Source of the DNA: Paracoccaceae bacterium
GTDB taxonomy: Bacteria > Pseudomonadota > Alphaproteobacteria > Rhodobacterales > Rhodobacteraceae
Assembly: GCA_947476475.1 (NCBI GenBank)
Contig: CANJQT010000002.1
Span: 34,756-98,755 of the forward strand
Length of the DNA: 64,000 nt
Direction: 5' to 3'
Part shown: piece by piece, positions 10,847 through 20,701 of the stretch
Layout of the letters: each line of letters starts with the position of its first letter
Numbering within the stretch: the stretch's first letter is position 1
Made by a program: the position numbers and the translations under genes
The notes under the pieces: generated by a model
Seen by the model: only the letters and a program-made list of their open reading frames with translations
Told to the model about the DNA's origin: nothing
The model's database searches: none

Positions 10847-11609
10847 AGGGGTCCTCATAGGGATCGGCCACATCTTCCTCTATGCCCAGTTCGTAGTGGC
10901 GGCTCTGAAGGAACAGAAGCCGCGCCTGAGCATAGCTGTCGGCGCTTTCATACAGGATGGATTCGTACGTGTCTGCGAACTGCTGACGATCACCCACCTT
11001 GGCGGTCAACCGTGCGAACGTGATATAGTTGGCCTCGCGCGGCGGGAAAAGGTTGTTCATCGGGTCGATGGCAATATCAACGATGGTACCGGCGAGATCC
11101 CGCTCGGTCGTGGGCCCTAGGAAAGGTGCCTCCAGATATGCCCCCTCGCCGACACCCCAGGTGTGCAGCGTTTCTCCAAAGTCTGCGCCCTCAGCCGGGA
11201 TTCCGATGGCGGTTGCAGGGTCAAATAGGCCGCCGATACCGACGGTCGTGTTGACCGCAAGACGAAGTGTATCCTGCAGTGCAGGCCCGGGTTTCAATTG
11301 CAACAGGTTGTTCACAATGGCGCTGGGCATGCCGACATTGTGGGAAAAGTTGCTGAAGCCCACAGCGACCGGTTTGGGGATCGTCGGCAGGATCCCCTTC
11401 GTTTCGTTATTGCCAAAAAAGAAGCGGTCAATCGCCAGGTTGAAGCGATGGACCTTGCGGTTGCCCGCCTCATAGGGATCGTTGAATTCCGAGTCGGCTT
11501 GCGGGCGGCTGCAACCGCTCAGACTGACTGCAACTGCCAGAACGGCAGCCAGCCCCGAAAGCGGTCTTTTGAAGGGCTTGCACAAAGGTTTCTTAAACAT
11601 ATCGCGCAT
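10836..11609 (-). CDS. MlaA (VacJ) family lipoprotein
   Basis: Lipobox VSLSGCS then NDPYEAGNRKVHRFNLAID...; start reset to ATG at 11609 (MRDMFKK). Confidence 0.9.
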   Translation of the reverse strand: MRDMFKKPLCKPFKRPLSGLAAVLAVAVSLSGCSRPQADSEFNDPYEAGNRKVHRFNLAIDRFFFGNNETKGILPTIPKPVAVGFSNFSHNVGMPSAIVNNLLQLKPGPALQDTLRLAVNTTVGIGGLFDPATAIGIPAEGADFGETLHTWGVGEGAYLEAPFLGPTTERDLAGTIVDIAIDPMNNLFPPREANYITFARLTAKVGDRQQFADTYESILYESADSYAQARLLFLQSRHYELGIEEDVADPYEDPYAP

Positions 11610-11725
11610 AATTCCACGATGGACGACTTGGTGCAGCCTTAAGAGCCGCGCGCGCAGCATGCAAGACGCACTTGGTCGAAGCTTGGTAAAGTGATGGTTT
11701 TCCGCTTCAGAAGGAAGAAGGCGCG

Positions 11726-13450
11726 ATGATTCAGCGCAACAGTTCCAGCGTGCCAATACTTTATGACGTGTTCTGGCGCTGCCGTGCGGCGTTGGCCTCA
11801 GCCGGTATTTTCTCGGCCTTCGTGAATCTGCTGATGCTGACTGGACCGATGTTTTCGATACAGATCTACGACCGGGTTCTGGCAAGTCGGTCGCAAGAAA
11901 CCCTGTTCGCGCTGATCTTGCTGGCCTGTTTTTTGTACACGCTTCTTTTCCTTCTTGAGACAGCGCGTGCATGGCTTATGACCCGGGTTGCTGCGCGGGT
12001 TCAGTCCGGGCTGGATGGCAGGTTGTTCGAATTGGTGCAATCGCGTGCGGGGGCCGGGGATATTGGCCCCCTGCGCGATCTGGAGGCCGTGCAAAGGGCG
12101 CTTGGATCCCCGGTGGCCCTTGCCGCGATGGACCTGCCTTGGGCCCCCATATTCCTGCTGGCAATCTTTGCACTGCATCCCTTCCTTGGGGTGATGGCCA
12201 TTATCGGCGGCACTTTGTTGCTGGTTCTGTCCTGGGCGCAGGGCCGGCTGTTGAATCACAGCGCGACGGAAGCCGCGAGGCAAACGCATTGCGCGGATCT
12301 TTTCGCCCAGCAATGCGTTGCCGCCGATGGTGCGGTGCGGGCTTTGGGCATGGGCCCTGGCAGTCTGGCGCGCTGGGGCACCCTAAGGAACTGCGGGCTT
12401 GCAGCGTCGGTTGCCTTGGCAGACGGGATGGCCTTGGCGGGATCGGCGGGCCGGGTCTTGCGGCTTTTTTTGCAGTCAGCCCTGCTGGCCGCAGGTGCCT
12501 GGCTGGTCATGGGTGGTCAGATTTCGGGCGGCGCGATGTTCGCCGCGTCGATCCTCATGGGGCGGGCCCTGGCCCCTGTCGAAGGATTGATCGCCGGATG
12601 GCCATCGGCACGCCGTGCGATTGCAGGATGGTCAGCCCTGGCGGATCTACTTGGGCGTGAAGCACGGCCTGCCGTTCAACACCTCCTGCCTGCCCCATGC
12701 CGCGAAGTTTTGGTCGAGGGCCTGACAGTTACGCCGCCCGGCGCGACCAGTCCCGGTCTGCAGGGCTTGTCATTTCAGCTTCCGGCGGGGAAGGTTCTGG
12801 GGGTAGTCGGGCCGTCTGGTTCGGGAAAATCGACCCTTATACGGGCCCTTTCAGGGGTTTGGACCACGTCCGAAGGTTGCATCAGGTTCGACGGGGCATC
12901 CTTTGATCAGTATTCTTCCGCCATTCTGGGCCGGGCCTTGGGCTATCTGCCGCAAACCCTGCGCCTGTTCGATGGAACTATCGCCGAAAATATAGCGCGG
13001 CTGGATGAGAACCCGCCGCCTGAGGCCGTGCGAGCGGCGGCCCACGCCGCAGGGCTGCATGAGCTGATCCTGTCCCTGCCGAATGGCTATGATACGCCGC
13101 TTTCCCGGGGTGGCGCTTCCTTGTCTGGAGGGCAAGTCCAGCGTATCGGTTTGGCTCGGGCCTTCTACGGCGCGCCATGGCTGTTGTTGCTGGATGAGCC
13201 GGAGACCGGTCTTGATGCTGAAGGTCAGGCCGCATTGATCCGCTCGATCCGTATCCATAAGGCACGTGGCGGTTCGGTCGTTCTGTCCGCACATCGCATG
13301 CAGATCTTGCGGGACTGCGACCTGATTCTTGCGCTGGATGGCGGTTTCTGCCGCGCATTCGGGCCACGCGAAAAGGTACTGACTGACCTGGGTACCCTGT
13401 CAGCCGGCTCATCACACCGCGCGAAGTTTATCGCCGGAGGCGCGGCATGA
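11726..13450 (+). CDS. Type I secretion ABC transporter (permease/ATPase, PrsD-type)
   Basis: TM domain plus Walker A GPSGSGKST, signature LSGGQVQRIGLARA, Walker B LLLLDEPETGLD. Confidence 0.93.
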   Translation: MIQRNSSSVPILYDVFWRCRAALASAGIFSAFVNLLMLTGPMFSIQIYDRVLASRSQETLFALILLACFLYTLLFLLETARAWLMTRVAARVQSGLDGRLFELVQSRAGAGDIGPLRDLEAVQRALGSPVALAAMDLPWAPIFLLAIFALHPFLGVMAIIGGTLLLVLSWAQGRLLNHSATEAARQTHCADLFAQQCVAADGAVRALGMGPGSLARWGTLRNCGLAASVALADGMALAGSAGRVLRLFLQSALLAAGAWLVMGGQISGGAMFAASILMGRALAPVEGLIAGWPSARRAIAGWSALADLLGREARPAVQHLLPAPCREVLVEGLTVTPPGATSPGLQGLSFQLPAGKVLGVVGPSGSGKSTLIRALSGVWTTSEGCIRFDGASFDQYSSAILGRALGYLPQTLRLFDGTIAENIARLDENPPPEAVRAAAHAAGLHELILSLPNGYDTPLSRGGASLSGGQVQRIGLARAFYGAPWLLLLDEPETGLDAEGQAALIRSIRIHKARGGSVVLSAHRMQILRDCDLILALDGGFCRAFGPREKVLTDLGTLSAGSSHRAKFIAGGAA

Positions 13451-14733
13451 CTAACCCGCCGCTCTGGTCAGCGCGCTTGCCGTTGGTCCTTGGTTTCACC
13501 ACGCTTTTGGCCCTTTTTGTGGGTTGCTTTACCTGGTCGTCACTCATGCCGATTTCCGGCGCAGTCATTGCGGCTGGTAGCGTCGAAATGGCAGAAGGCC
13601 TACAGTCGGTCCAGCACCCCGACGGTGGCCGCGTCGCCGAGATATTCGTGACCGAGGGTGCGCGGGTAAATGCAGGACAGCTTTTGCTGCGCCTAGACGG
13701 CACAGCCACCCGCTCTGACCTTGTGGTGGTTGAAGCACGACTTGTCGAACGCCGTGCAGAACGCGCGCGCCTTGAGGCCGAACGTGACGGGCGAGACCGC
13801 ATCATTTTTCCGGAAACGCGCGCGGCCCAACTGGCGGCCCAACCGGACCTTGCCCGTCATGTCGCTGCACAAAACGCGCTGTTTGCGGCCAATGCCGCAG
13901 TTTCCCGTAGTCAACTGGGCCAAATCACCCGCCTTGTTGACCAAATCAACGAACAGGTGCGAGGGATTGACGCGCAGATCGGGGCCACCCAAGCCCAGAT
14001 CCGGCTTTTGCGGGCGGAACGTGGCCGCATGGCGCAGCTGGTCAGCAAAGACCTGATCCCGAAGGCGCGCCTGTTCGAACTTGACCGGGAACTTACCCGC
14101 GAAGTGGGGGCGCTCGGCAGCCTGCGCGCCAACCGCGCCGAAGTGTTGGCGCGCCGGGCCGAAGTAAATCTGGAGAGCCTGAGGCTGACATCGGCGCGCA
14201 GCGCCACAGCAAGCAGTGCGCTGAAAGTGCTGCTGGGTGAAGAGGAGGAGCTGTTAGAACGCCGACGGGCACTGATCCGCCAACTGGCGGCGTATGATCT
14301 GCGTGCGCCTTTGTCGGGGGTGGTTCTGGGTCTGCAGACGACATCGCCAGCTTCTGTTCTGCGCCCGGCTGAACCCGCCATGTACATTGTCCCGGACGAC
14401 GGCGCCTTTGTGGTGGAAGCCCGGATTTCCGCCACCGATATCGACCAGATCCGCCTCGGACAGCCCGCCCGCCTGCGCATTGGTGCTTTCGACGCCAATC
14501 TTATGCCTGACTTGGCCGGGACATTGGCATATGTCGCTGCGGATGCGCAGTCGGATCAGGCGGGAGGCGCACTCTCTTATCGGGTTAAGATTGAACTGAC
14601 GGGCCGACATACCACCCTCCTGCGATCCGGCATGCCGGTCGAGGTGTTCCTGACAACAGGTCCGCGCACCGCCCTCTCCTATCTTCTTGACCCGTTCACC
14701 CGTTCCTTCGGCCGCGTCTTCCGCGACGGCTGA
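13447..14733 (+). CDS. HlyD/PrsE family type I secretion periplasmic adaptor
   Basis: N-terminal TM, long coiled coil, HlyD domains; ATGA overlap with the ABC gene. Confidence 0.92.
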   Translation: MTNPPLWSARLPLVLGFTTLLALFVGCFTWSSLMPISGAVIAAGSVEMAEGLQSVQHPDGGRVAEIFVTEGARVNAGQLLLRLDGTATRSDLVVVEARLVERRAERARLEAERDGRDRIIFPETRAAQLAAQPDLARHVAAQNALFAANAAVSRSQLGQITRLVDQINEQVRGIDAQIGATQAQIRLLRAERGRMAQLVSKDLIPKARLFELDRELTREVGALGSLRANRAEVLARRAEVNLESLRLTSARSATASSALKVLLGEEEELLERRRALIRQLAAYDLRAPLSGVVLGLQTTSPASVLRPAEPAMYIVPDDGAFVVEARISATDIDQIRLGQPARLRIGAFDANLMPDLAGTLAYVAADAQSDQAGGALSYRVKIELTGRHTTLLRSGMPVEVFLTTGPRTALSYLLDPFTRSFGRVFRDG

Positions 14734-14798
14734 CCCCCCTTTTCCCGCCCCCGTCCAACGGTTAGGTTGCGCGCAAAATGACAGTCGGAGGAACGGAC

Positions 14799-15263
14799 AT
14801 GACCGGAAAGATCGAAGCGCGGCTTGCGGAACTTGGGGTGGTTCTGCCTGACGCCCCCGCACCCGCCGCCAATTATGTGCCCTTCGTGCAGGTTGGCGAT
14901 CTTGTCTTTGTGTCAGGCCAGATCAGCCAGGATGCAAATGGCCTGATCAAGGGTCGTCTGGGCGCAGAACTGGATGCCGCCGCAGGTGCCGCCGCCGCCC
15001 GCCGCTGCGGGATCAGCCTGCTGGCGCAGGCCCGCGCCGCTTGCGCCGGCGACCTTGACCGGCTGGTGCGGGTGGTCAAGCTGACCGGCTTTGTCAATTG
15101 CACAACCGATTTCAGCGATCAGCCGAAGGTGATTAACGGCTGCTCCGATTTTCTGGTCGAAGTGCTGGGGGATGCTGGCCGCCATTCCCGTTCGGCAGTG
15201 GGCGCGCCCGCCTTGCCACTGGGCGTAGCGGTCGAAATAGAGGCAATCTTTCAGGTAAAATAA
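14799..15263 (+). CDS. RidA family protein
   Basis: YjgF/RidA motifs (GDLVFVSGQISQD; RSAVGAPALPLGVAVEIEAIF). Confidence 0.9.
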   Translation: MTGKIEARLAELGVVLPDAPAPAANYVPFVQVGDLVFVSGQISQDANGLIKGRLGAELDAAAGAAAARRCGISLLAQARAACAGDLDRLVRVVKLTGFVNCTTDFSDQPKVINGCSDFLVEVLGDAGRHSRSAVGAPALPLGVAVEIEAIFQVK

Positions 15264-16039
15264 TGCCCCAGCCCGTAGCCCTGCCGGAGGCCTTCCTGAC
15301 CTTGCCCATCGCGCACCGCGCCTACCATGACCGTGCTGCGCGCCGCCCGGAAAACTCCAGCGCGGCGGTGCGGGCAGCGGTTGCCGCAGGCTATGCGATC
15401 GAGATTGATATACAACCTTCGGCCGAAGGCGTGCCGATGGTTTTTCACGATTACGACCTGCGCCGCCTGACGGGCGTTCCGGGGCGGGTTCGCGGGCGCA
15501 CGGCCGCCGAGCTTGGGGCGTTGACGCTGCTGGACGATGACGAGGGCATTCCCACGCTTGCCGAGGTTCTGGCGATCATCGCTGGCCAGGTACCGCTCTT
15601 GATCGAGATCAAGGATCAGGACGGTGCCATGGGCAGAGCTGTCGGAGACCTGGAAAATGCCGTGGCCGAGGTGTTGAAAGCGTATCACGGCCCGGTCGCG
15701 CTTATGTCCTTCAACCCGCATTCGGTTGCGGCCTTGGCAAAGGCCGCGCCGCATCTGCCCCGCGGCCTGACGACCGGCGCCTACAGGCCCGATGACTGGC
15801 CGCTGTTGCCTGCCGAAGTTCGTGATCGCCTGCGCACGATTCCCGATCTGCAGCGCACCGGGTCCAGCTTCATCTCGCACGAGGCATCTGACCTGGGCCG
15901 CCCGCTGGTGGCGGCGCTCAGGGCGCAGGGCACGGCGATCCTCTGCTGGACGATCCGCTCGCCCGAGGCAGAGGCAAAGGCGCGCGCCGTGGCCCAGAAC
16001 ATCACGTTCGAAGGCTACGCCGCCCCTTTCGCGCCATGA
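15263..16039 (+). CDS. Glycerophosphodiester phosphodiesterase family protein
   Basis: GDPD motifs (AHRAYHDRAARRPENSSAAVRAAVAAGYAIEIDIQPSAEGVPMVFHD). Confidence 0.92.
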   Translation: MPQPVALPEAFLTLPIAHRAYHDRAARRPENSSAAVRAAVAAGYAIEIDIQPSAEGVPMVFHDYDLRRLTGVPGRVRGRTAAELGALTLLDDDEGIPTLAEVLAIIAGQVPLLIEIKDQDGAMGRAVGDLENAVAEVLKAYHGPVALMSFNPHSVAALAKAAPHLPRGLTTGAYRPDDWPLLPAEVRDRLRTIPDLQRTGSSFISHEASDLGRPLVAALRAQGTAILCWTIRSPEAEAKARAVAQNITFEGYAAPFAP

Positions 16040-16082
16040 CCGTGACGGAGTCCCGGCTGGACTCTAGCTGCGTGGCGCGCCA

Positions 16083-17255
16083 ATGACCGCGCTGACGTTT
16101 CGCAACATACACGCGATATCTGATATTGCCGCCGCAGACTGGGACGCCTGCGCCAGCGACGATGCTGCCGACGGACGGCCCGAAAATCCTTTCACCACCC
16201 ACCGGTTCCTTGCCGCCCTTGAGTTGTCCGGATCGGTCGGCAAAGGCACCGGCTGGACGCCTTGCCACCTGATCGCCGACGTTGCGGGTCAGGTACTGGG
16301 GGTGATGCCGCTTTATGTGAAGACCCACAGCCAGGGCGAATACATTTTCGACCACAACTGGGCCGAGGCTTACCAGCGGGCGGGTGGGCGCTATTACCCG
16401 AAACTTCAGTGCGCCGTGCCCTTTACCCCGGTTACCGGCCGCCGGATACTGACGCGCCGCGACGCGCCCGAGGATCTGCCTTTGGCCCTGCTGAACGCTG
16501 CCGCTGACATGGCCGAAAGGGCGGGCCTTTCATCCCTGCATCTGACCTTTTGCACGAAAGAGGAATGCGCGATCGGGACGAAGGCAGGCCTTCTGCCACG
16601 CCTTACTCAGCAGTTCCACTGGCTCAACCAGGGTTACCGCAGCTTTGAAGATTTTCTCGCTCAGCTGGCCTCGCGCAAGCGCAAGGCAATTCGCAAGGAA
16701 CGTGCGCAGGCCCAGGCTTTCGGCGGCACGTTCCGGCGACTGACCGGCGACGATATCCGTGCAGATCATTGGGAGGCTTTCTGGGCTTTCTATCAGGATA
16801 CCGGTGCGCGCAAATGGGGCCACCCTTACCTGACCCGCAGGTTTTTCGACCTGATCCATCACACCATGCGCAATGATGTGCTTCTGGTTCTGGCCGAAAT
16901 CGATGGCCGCCCTATCGCCGGTGCCCTGAATTTCATCGGGAAAGACACGCTTTACGGCCGCTACTGGGGCTGCATCGAGGATCATCCCGGCCTGCATTTC
17001 GAATGCTGCTACTATCAGGCGATCGACCATGCGATCGACCAAGGCATGCTTCGCGTCGAAGCCGGGGCGCAGGGCGAACACAAACTGGCGCGCGGCTATC
17101 TGCCCGCCGAAACGCACTCGCTGCACTGGATCGCCGACGCAGGCTTCCGCAAGGCCATCGCCCGCTATCTTGATGCCGAACGCGCAGCCATCGGCGAGGA
17201 AATCACGTTGCTCACCGACTATGGCCCCTTCCGAAAGTCTGGCAATCCCGACTGA
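16083..17255 (+). CDS. FemAB-like/GNAT family protein (peptidogalycan biosynthesis family)
   Basis: Family-like sequence (RKRKAIRKERAQA; KWGHPYLTRRFFDLIH; GRYWGCIEDHPGLHFECCYYQAI). Confidence 0.85.
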   Translation: MTALTFRNIHAISDIAAADWDACASDDAADGRPENPFTTHRFLAALELSGSVGKGTGWTPCHLIADVAGQVLGVMPLYVKTHSQGEYIFDHNWAEAYQRAGGRYYPKLQCAVPFTPVTGRRILTRRDAPEDLPLALLNAAADMAERAGLSSLHLTFCTKEECAIGTKAGLLPRLTQQFHWLNQGYRSFEDFLAQLASRKRKAIRKERAQAQAFGGTFRRLTGDDIRADHWEAFWAFYQDTGARKWGHPYLTRRFFDLIHHTMRNDVLLVLAEIDGRPIAGALNFIGKDTLYGRYWGCIEDHPGLHFECCYYQAIDHAIDQGMLRVEAGAQGEHKLARGYLPAETHSLHWIADAGFRKAIARYLDAERAAIGEEITLLTDYGPFRKSGNPD

Positions 17256-17357
17256 TCTTTCATACTGACGCAAATATCCTTGCCGAGGCATTGAATCTTT
17301 TCGCCCCCGGCGGGAATATTTGGATAAAGAAGAAACCCACTGCTAAGGAATGCTAAG

Positions 17358-17720
17358 ATGCCCGCCCCATTGACAGACCAGGAACGCGATCGCGACCTGC
17401 CCGCTTTGGGCGACAGCGGTTGGGGCGCGGTCAGGGGCCGCGATGCGATCCGCAAGATATGGAAATTCAAAAGCTTTTCAGAAGCTTGGGGTTTCATGTC
17501 ACGCGCGGCGCTGCTGGCTGAAAAGCTGAACCACCACCCAGAATGGTCAAACGTCTACAACGTTGTCGATGTGACGCTGACCACCCACGACGCTCCGGGC
17601 CTGTCCGAACTGGACATCACTTTCGCCCAGAAGCTCGACCGGATGGCCGGAGTCGCTGCGGTGCAGCGCGACCATTCGGAGCCAATTCTGTGCCTTTGTC
17701 AGGCGCGTGCCCCGAAATAG
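17358..17720 (+). CDS. Pterin-4-alpha-carbinolamine dehydratase
   Basis: PCD motif HHPEWSNVYNVVDVTLTTHDAPGLSELD. Confidence 0.92.
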   Translation: MPAPLTDQERDRDLPALGDSGWGAVRGRDAIRKIWKFKSFSEAWGFMSRAALLAEKLNHHPEWSNVYNVVDVTLTTHDAPGLSELDITFAQKLDRMAGVAAVQRDHSEPILCLCQARAPK

Positions 17721-17738
17721 GGGGGCCCGAAAGCCCCC
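17721..17738. terminator. Hairpin between convergent genes
   Basis: GGGGGC-N6-GCCCCC. Confidence 0.5.
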
Positions 17739-17759
17739 TGACCCCATCCGTCTGGCAAC

Positions 17760-18245
17760 TCAGAGCGTGGCCAGCAGCGCCTCGCCGGTTGAAATGTTGC
17801 ACTCGCCCGGCTTGTCGAGATTGAGGCGCGTGATGATGCCGTCCTCAATCAGGGCCGCATAACGGTTTGAACGGCCGATCAGTCCAATATGTGGTGCGGT
17901 GAATTCCAACTTCAGCTCTTTGGTCATCGTTCCGTCTGCATCGCCCAAATGGGTAATTCCGGCCTTTGTGGCACCAGTCGCTTCGCCCCAGGCTTTCAGA
18001 ACAAACGGGTCATTCACGGAAATGCAGATGATTTCCTCAACGCCCTTGGCGCGGAACGCGTCGGCGGTGCGGATGAAGCTGGGGATGTGCGCGGTCGAAC
18101 AGGGTCCGGTGAATGCGCCGGGAAGTGCAAAAACCACAACCTTTCGGCCTTTCAGGCGGGCGCTCAGTTGTACCGTCTCGGGGCCTGACGCGCCCATCGT
18201 CACCAGATTGGTGTCGGGCAGTCTTCCACCTACTTTGATCTCCAT
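17760..18245 (-). CDS. Peroxiredoxin (Prx5/glutaredoxin-dependent type)
   Basis: VVVFALPGAFTGPCSTAHIPSF active site; start set at MEIKVGG. Confidence 0.93.
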   Translation of the reverse strand: MEIKVGGRLPDTNLVTMGASGPETVQLSARLKGRKVVVFALPGAFTGPCSTAHIPSFIRTADAFRAKGVEEIICISVNDPFVLKAWGEATGATKAGITHLGDADGTMTKELKLEFTAPHIGLIGRSNRYAALIEDGIITRLNLDKPGECNISTGEALLATL

Positions 18246-18324
18246 TGCGTGTTCCTCGCGCGTTGCATTTTGTTCATCCACGGATATAGGGTCGGCCGTG
18301 GAAAGTGCCAGAGGATATACGGAA

Positions 18325-19533
18325 ATGACAGCGATCATAATCATCGGCGCGGGTCAGGCGGGGGCAGCATTAGCCGCGAAGCTGCGGGCACTGGGCTATC
18401 AGGGCGCGCTGACCATGATCGGCGAGGAGACCGCCCCTCCCTATCAGCGGCCGCCCCTGTCAAAAGCGTATCTTCTGGGCGAAATGGAACTGGAGCGGCT
18501 TTACCTTCGGGCGCCTTCCTTCTGGGCCGACCAGAACGTTGAGCTGCGGCTTGGCGCCAAGGCGACAGCGATTGACCCGAAGGCAAAGACGGTCACGGTG
18601 GATGGTGAAACGATTTCCTATGATCAACTGGCGCTGACCACCGGTTCGCGCCCGCGCACCCTGCCTGCCGCGATCGGCGGCGATCTGGGCAATGTCTTCA
18701 CCGTCCGCACCTTGGCGGATGTCGACCGCATGGCCCCATCCTTTACCAAAGGCGCCCGCGCGCTGATCGTCGGCGGTGGCTATATCGGGCTCGAGGCCGC
18801 TGCGGTCGCTTCAAAACTCGGGCTGAAGGTTACGCTGATCGAGGCGGCGCCGCGCATCCTGCAGCGCGTTGCTGCACCTGAAACCAGCGACTATTTCCGC
18901 AAGCTGCATGCCGACCACGGGGTCGAAATCATCGAAGGCACCGGGCTGGAACGGTTGCTGGGTGAAGGCCGCGTGACGGGTGCGCGTTTGGCCGATGGGC
19001 GAGAAATTCAGGCAGATGTCGTCATCGTCGGCATCGGCATCATACCGAATGCCGAACTTGCAGAAGCATCAGGGCTGGCGCTTGAAAATGGAATCCGCAC
19101 CGACGAGACTGGCCGAACCTCGGACCCTGCGATCTGGTCGGCGGGCGATTGCGCTTCTTTCCCGTGGAAGGGCGGCCGCATCCGGCTGGAAAGCGTTGGC
19201 AACGCAATTGATCAGGCCGAATTGATAGCCGAAAACATGTTGGGCGCTGGAAAGGCCTACGAGGCGAGACCTTGGTTCTGGTCAGATCAGTATGACACAA
19301 AGCTGCAGATCGCCGGGCTGAATACCGGCTATGATCAGATCATTACCCGCAAGGGTGAAGAGGGGGCGGTTTCCTACTGGTATTATCGGGGCGACCAACT
19401 TTTGGCGGTCGATGCGATGAACGACAGCCGCGCATACATGATCGGCAAGCGGCTGATCGAAGCAGGCAAATCGCCTGCCCCCTCGGTGATCGCCGACCCA
19501 AAGACCGACCTCAAGGCGCTTTTGAAAGCGTGA
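18325..19533 (+). CDS. FAD-dependent ferredoxin reductase-type oxidoreductase
   Basis: Rossmann GAGQAGAALAAKLR, ALIVGGGYIGLEAAAVA; ATG at 18325, so the longer 17899 start is antisense to the peroxiredoxin. Confidence 0.92.
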   Translation: MTAIIIIGAGQAGAALAAKLRALGYQGALTMIGEETAPPYQRPPLSKAYLLGEMELERLYLRAPSFWADQNVELRLGAKATAIDPKAKTVTVDGETISYDQLALTTGSRPRTLPAAIGGDLGNVFTVRTLADVDRMAPSFTKGARALIVGGGYIGLEAAAVASKLGLKVTLIEAAPRILQRVAAPETSDYFRKLHADHGVEIIEGTGLERLLGEGRVTGARLADGREIQADVVIVGIGIIPNAELAEASGLALENGIRTDETGRTSDPAIWSAGDCASFPWKGGRIRLESVGNAIDQAELIAENMLGAGKAYEARPWFWSDQYDTKLQIAGLNTGYDQIITRKGEEGAVSYWYYRGDQLLAVDAMNDSRAYMIGKRLIEAGKSPAPSVIADPKTDLKALLKA

Positions 19534-20093
19534 GGATCATCGGCGGCGAACGGCGCGGGCTGAAACTGGCCGATGTTGGGGCTGGCGATGTGGCGGCACA
19601 TCTGCGCCCTACCTCGGACCGGGTGCGCGAAGCAATCTTCAACCTGCTCTTGAATGGCGGCTATGGCAATTCGGTTCAGGGCGCGCGGGTGCTTGATCTG
19701 TTCGCTGGTACCGGTGCCCTGGGTCTTGAGGCGCTGTCACGTGGTGCGGCCTGCGCGGCATTCGTCGATGACGGGGCCACATCCCGGGCACTTTTGCGCC
19801 GGAACATCGAACTCATGCGGGCGACGGGCACCACTGAAGTCTGGCGTCGCGATGCCACTGCCTTGGGGCCAAATCGTGGGCCGGGCTACAACCTGATTTT
19901 CCTTGATCCGCCCTACGGCAAGGCGCTGGGCGAAGCGGCGCTGGCCTCTTGCATCGCAGGCGGCTGGCTGGCGCCCGGTGCCTTGATCGTCTGGGAAGAA
20001 AACGTGCCGCCCGTGCCACCCGCCGGGCTGACGCTACTTGATCAGCGCAAGTATGGTGAGACGATCATAACCATTCTGAAGGCGGCGGATTAG
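19530..20093 (+). CDS. rsmD: 16S rRNA (guanine(966)-N(2))-methyltransferase
   Basis: MRIIGGERRGLKL; RPTSDRVREAIFNLL; DLFAGTGALGLEALSRGA; LDPPYGK. Confidence 0.95.
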   Translation: MRIIGGERRGLKLADVGAGDVAAHLRPTSDRVREAIFNLLLNGGYGNSVQGARVLDLFAGTGALGLEALSRGAACAAFVDDGATSRALLRRNIELMRATGTTEVWRRDATALGPNRGPGYNLIFLDPPYGKALGEAALASCIAGGWLAPGALIVWEENVPPVPPAGLTLLDQRKYGETIITILKAAD

Positions 20094-20113
20094 TCCCACG
20101 CACGGCTTAGTGC

Positions 20114-20653
20114 CTATTCCGCCGCTTCCCTCGCAGGTGTTTGCCGTTCGGTGCTTGGCAGATGCGCCGCCGCCCACGCGACTACGTCGCGCGGATCGTT
20201 CCCGCAGGGCATGGCAAGGCCCCCGGAAAATTGCTGAAATGCCGCTAGGTTCAGGCCATTGACACCCACCAGCACCGGTATCCCCAGCCCAAGCGCTTCC
20301 GCGATAAGCGCGCAAAAACCCCGACCTTCGGCTTCAAGCTTGCCGAATTTATTGACGATCAGCAGATCGGCTCCATCCAGCCGGGCTGTCGCGGCAGCCA
20401 CGGCCTGTTCCAGCGCGCCCGGATCAAGCCGACAGCCTTTCGCATGATTTCCCAGATCCTGACTGATGCGAAAGCTTGGGCCATCCGGCAAAACCTGCAC
20501 GTCCATGTCGCACTGCGCGCGGTCTGCCCGTTCCGCCGTTGATTGCACCGTGCCCGCCAGACGCAATCCCTGCGCCGTCAGCAAGGTGACGACATCTGCC
20601 AGAATGGCATCACTTGCGCCGCGTCCAGCCTGACTGACATAGCCGATGTGCAT
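20114..20653 (-). CDS. DUF2478 domain protein (NTPase-like)
   Basis: DUF2478-like pattern (LLIVNKFGKLEAEGRGF); adjacent to the nar cluster. Confidence 0.75.
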   Translation of the reverse strand: MHIGYVSQAGRGASDAILADVVTLLTAQGLRLAGTVQSTAERADRAQCDMDVQVLPDGPSFRISQDLGNHAKGCRLDPGALEQAVAAATARLDGADLLIVNKFGKLEAEGRGFCALIAEALGLGIPVLVGVNGLNLAAFQQFSGGLAMPCGNDPRDVVAWAAAHLPSTERQTPAREAAE

Positions 20654-20701
20654 GGGTTTACTCCTGAATGGGTGGGTTAGGTGGTCGCAGGCACGGCGGG
20701 T

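Noticed and set aside
17899-18324. N-terminal extension of the ferredoxin reductase ORF
   Set aside because: Antisense to the peroxiredoxin; a normal Rossmann start begins at ATG 18325.
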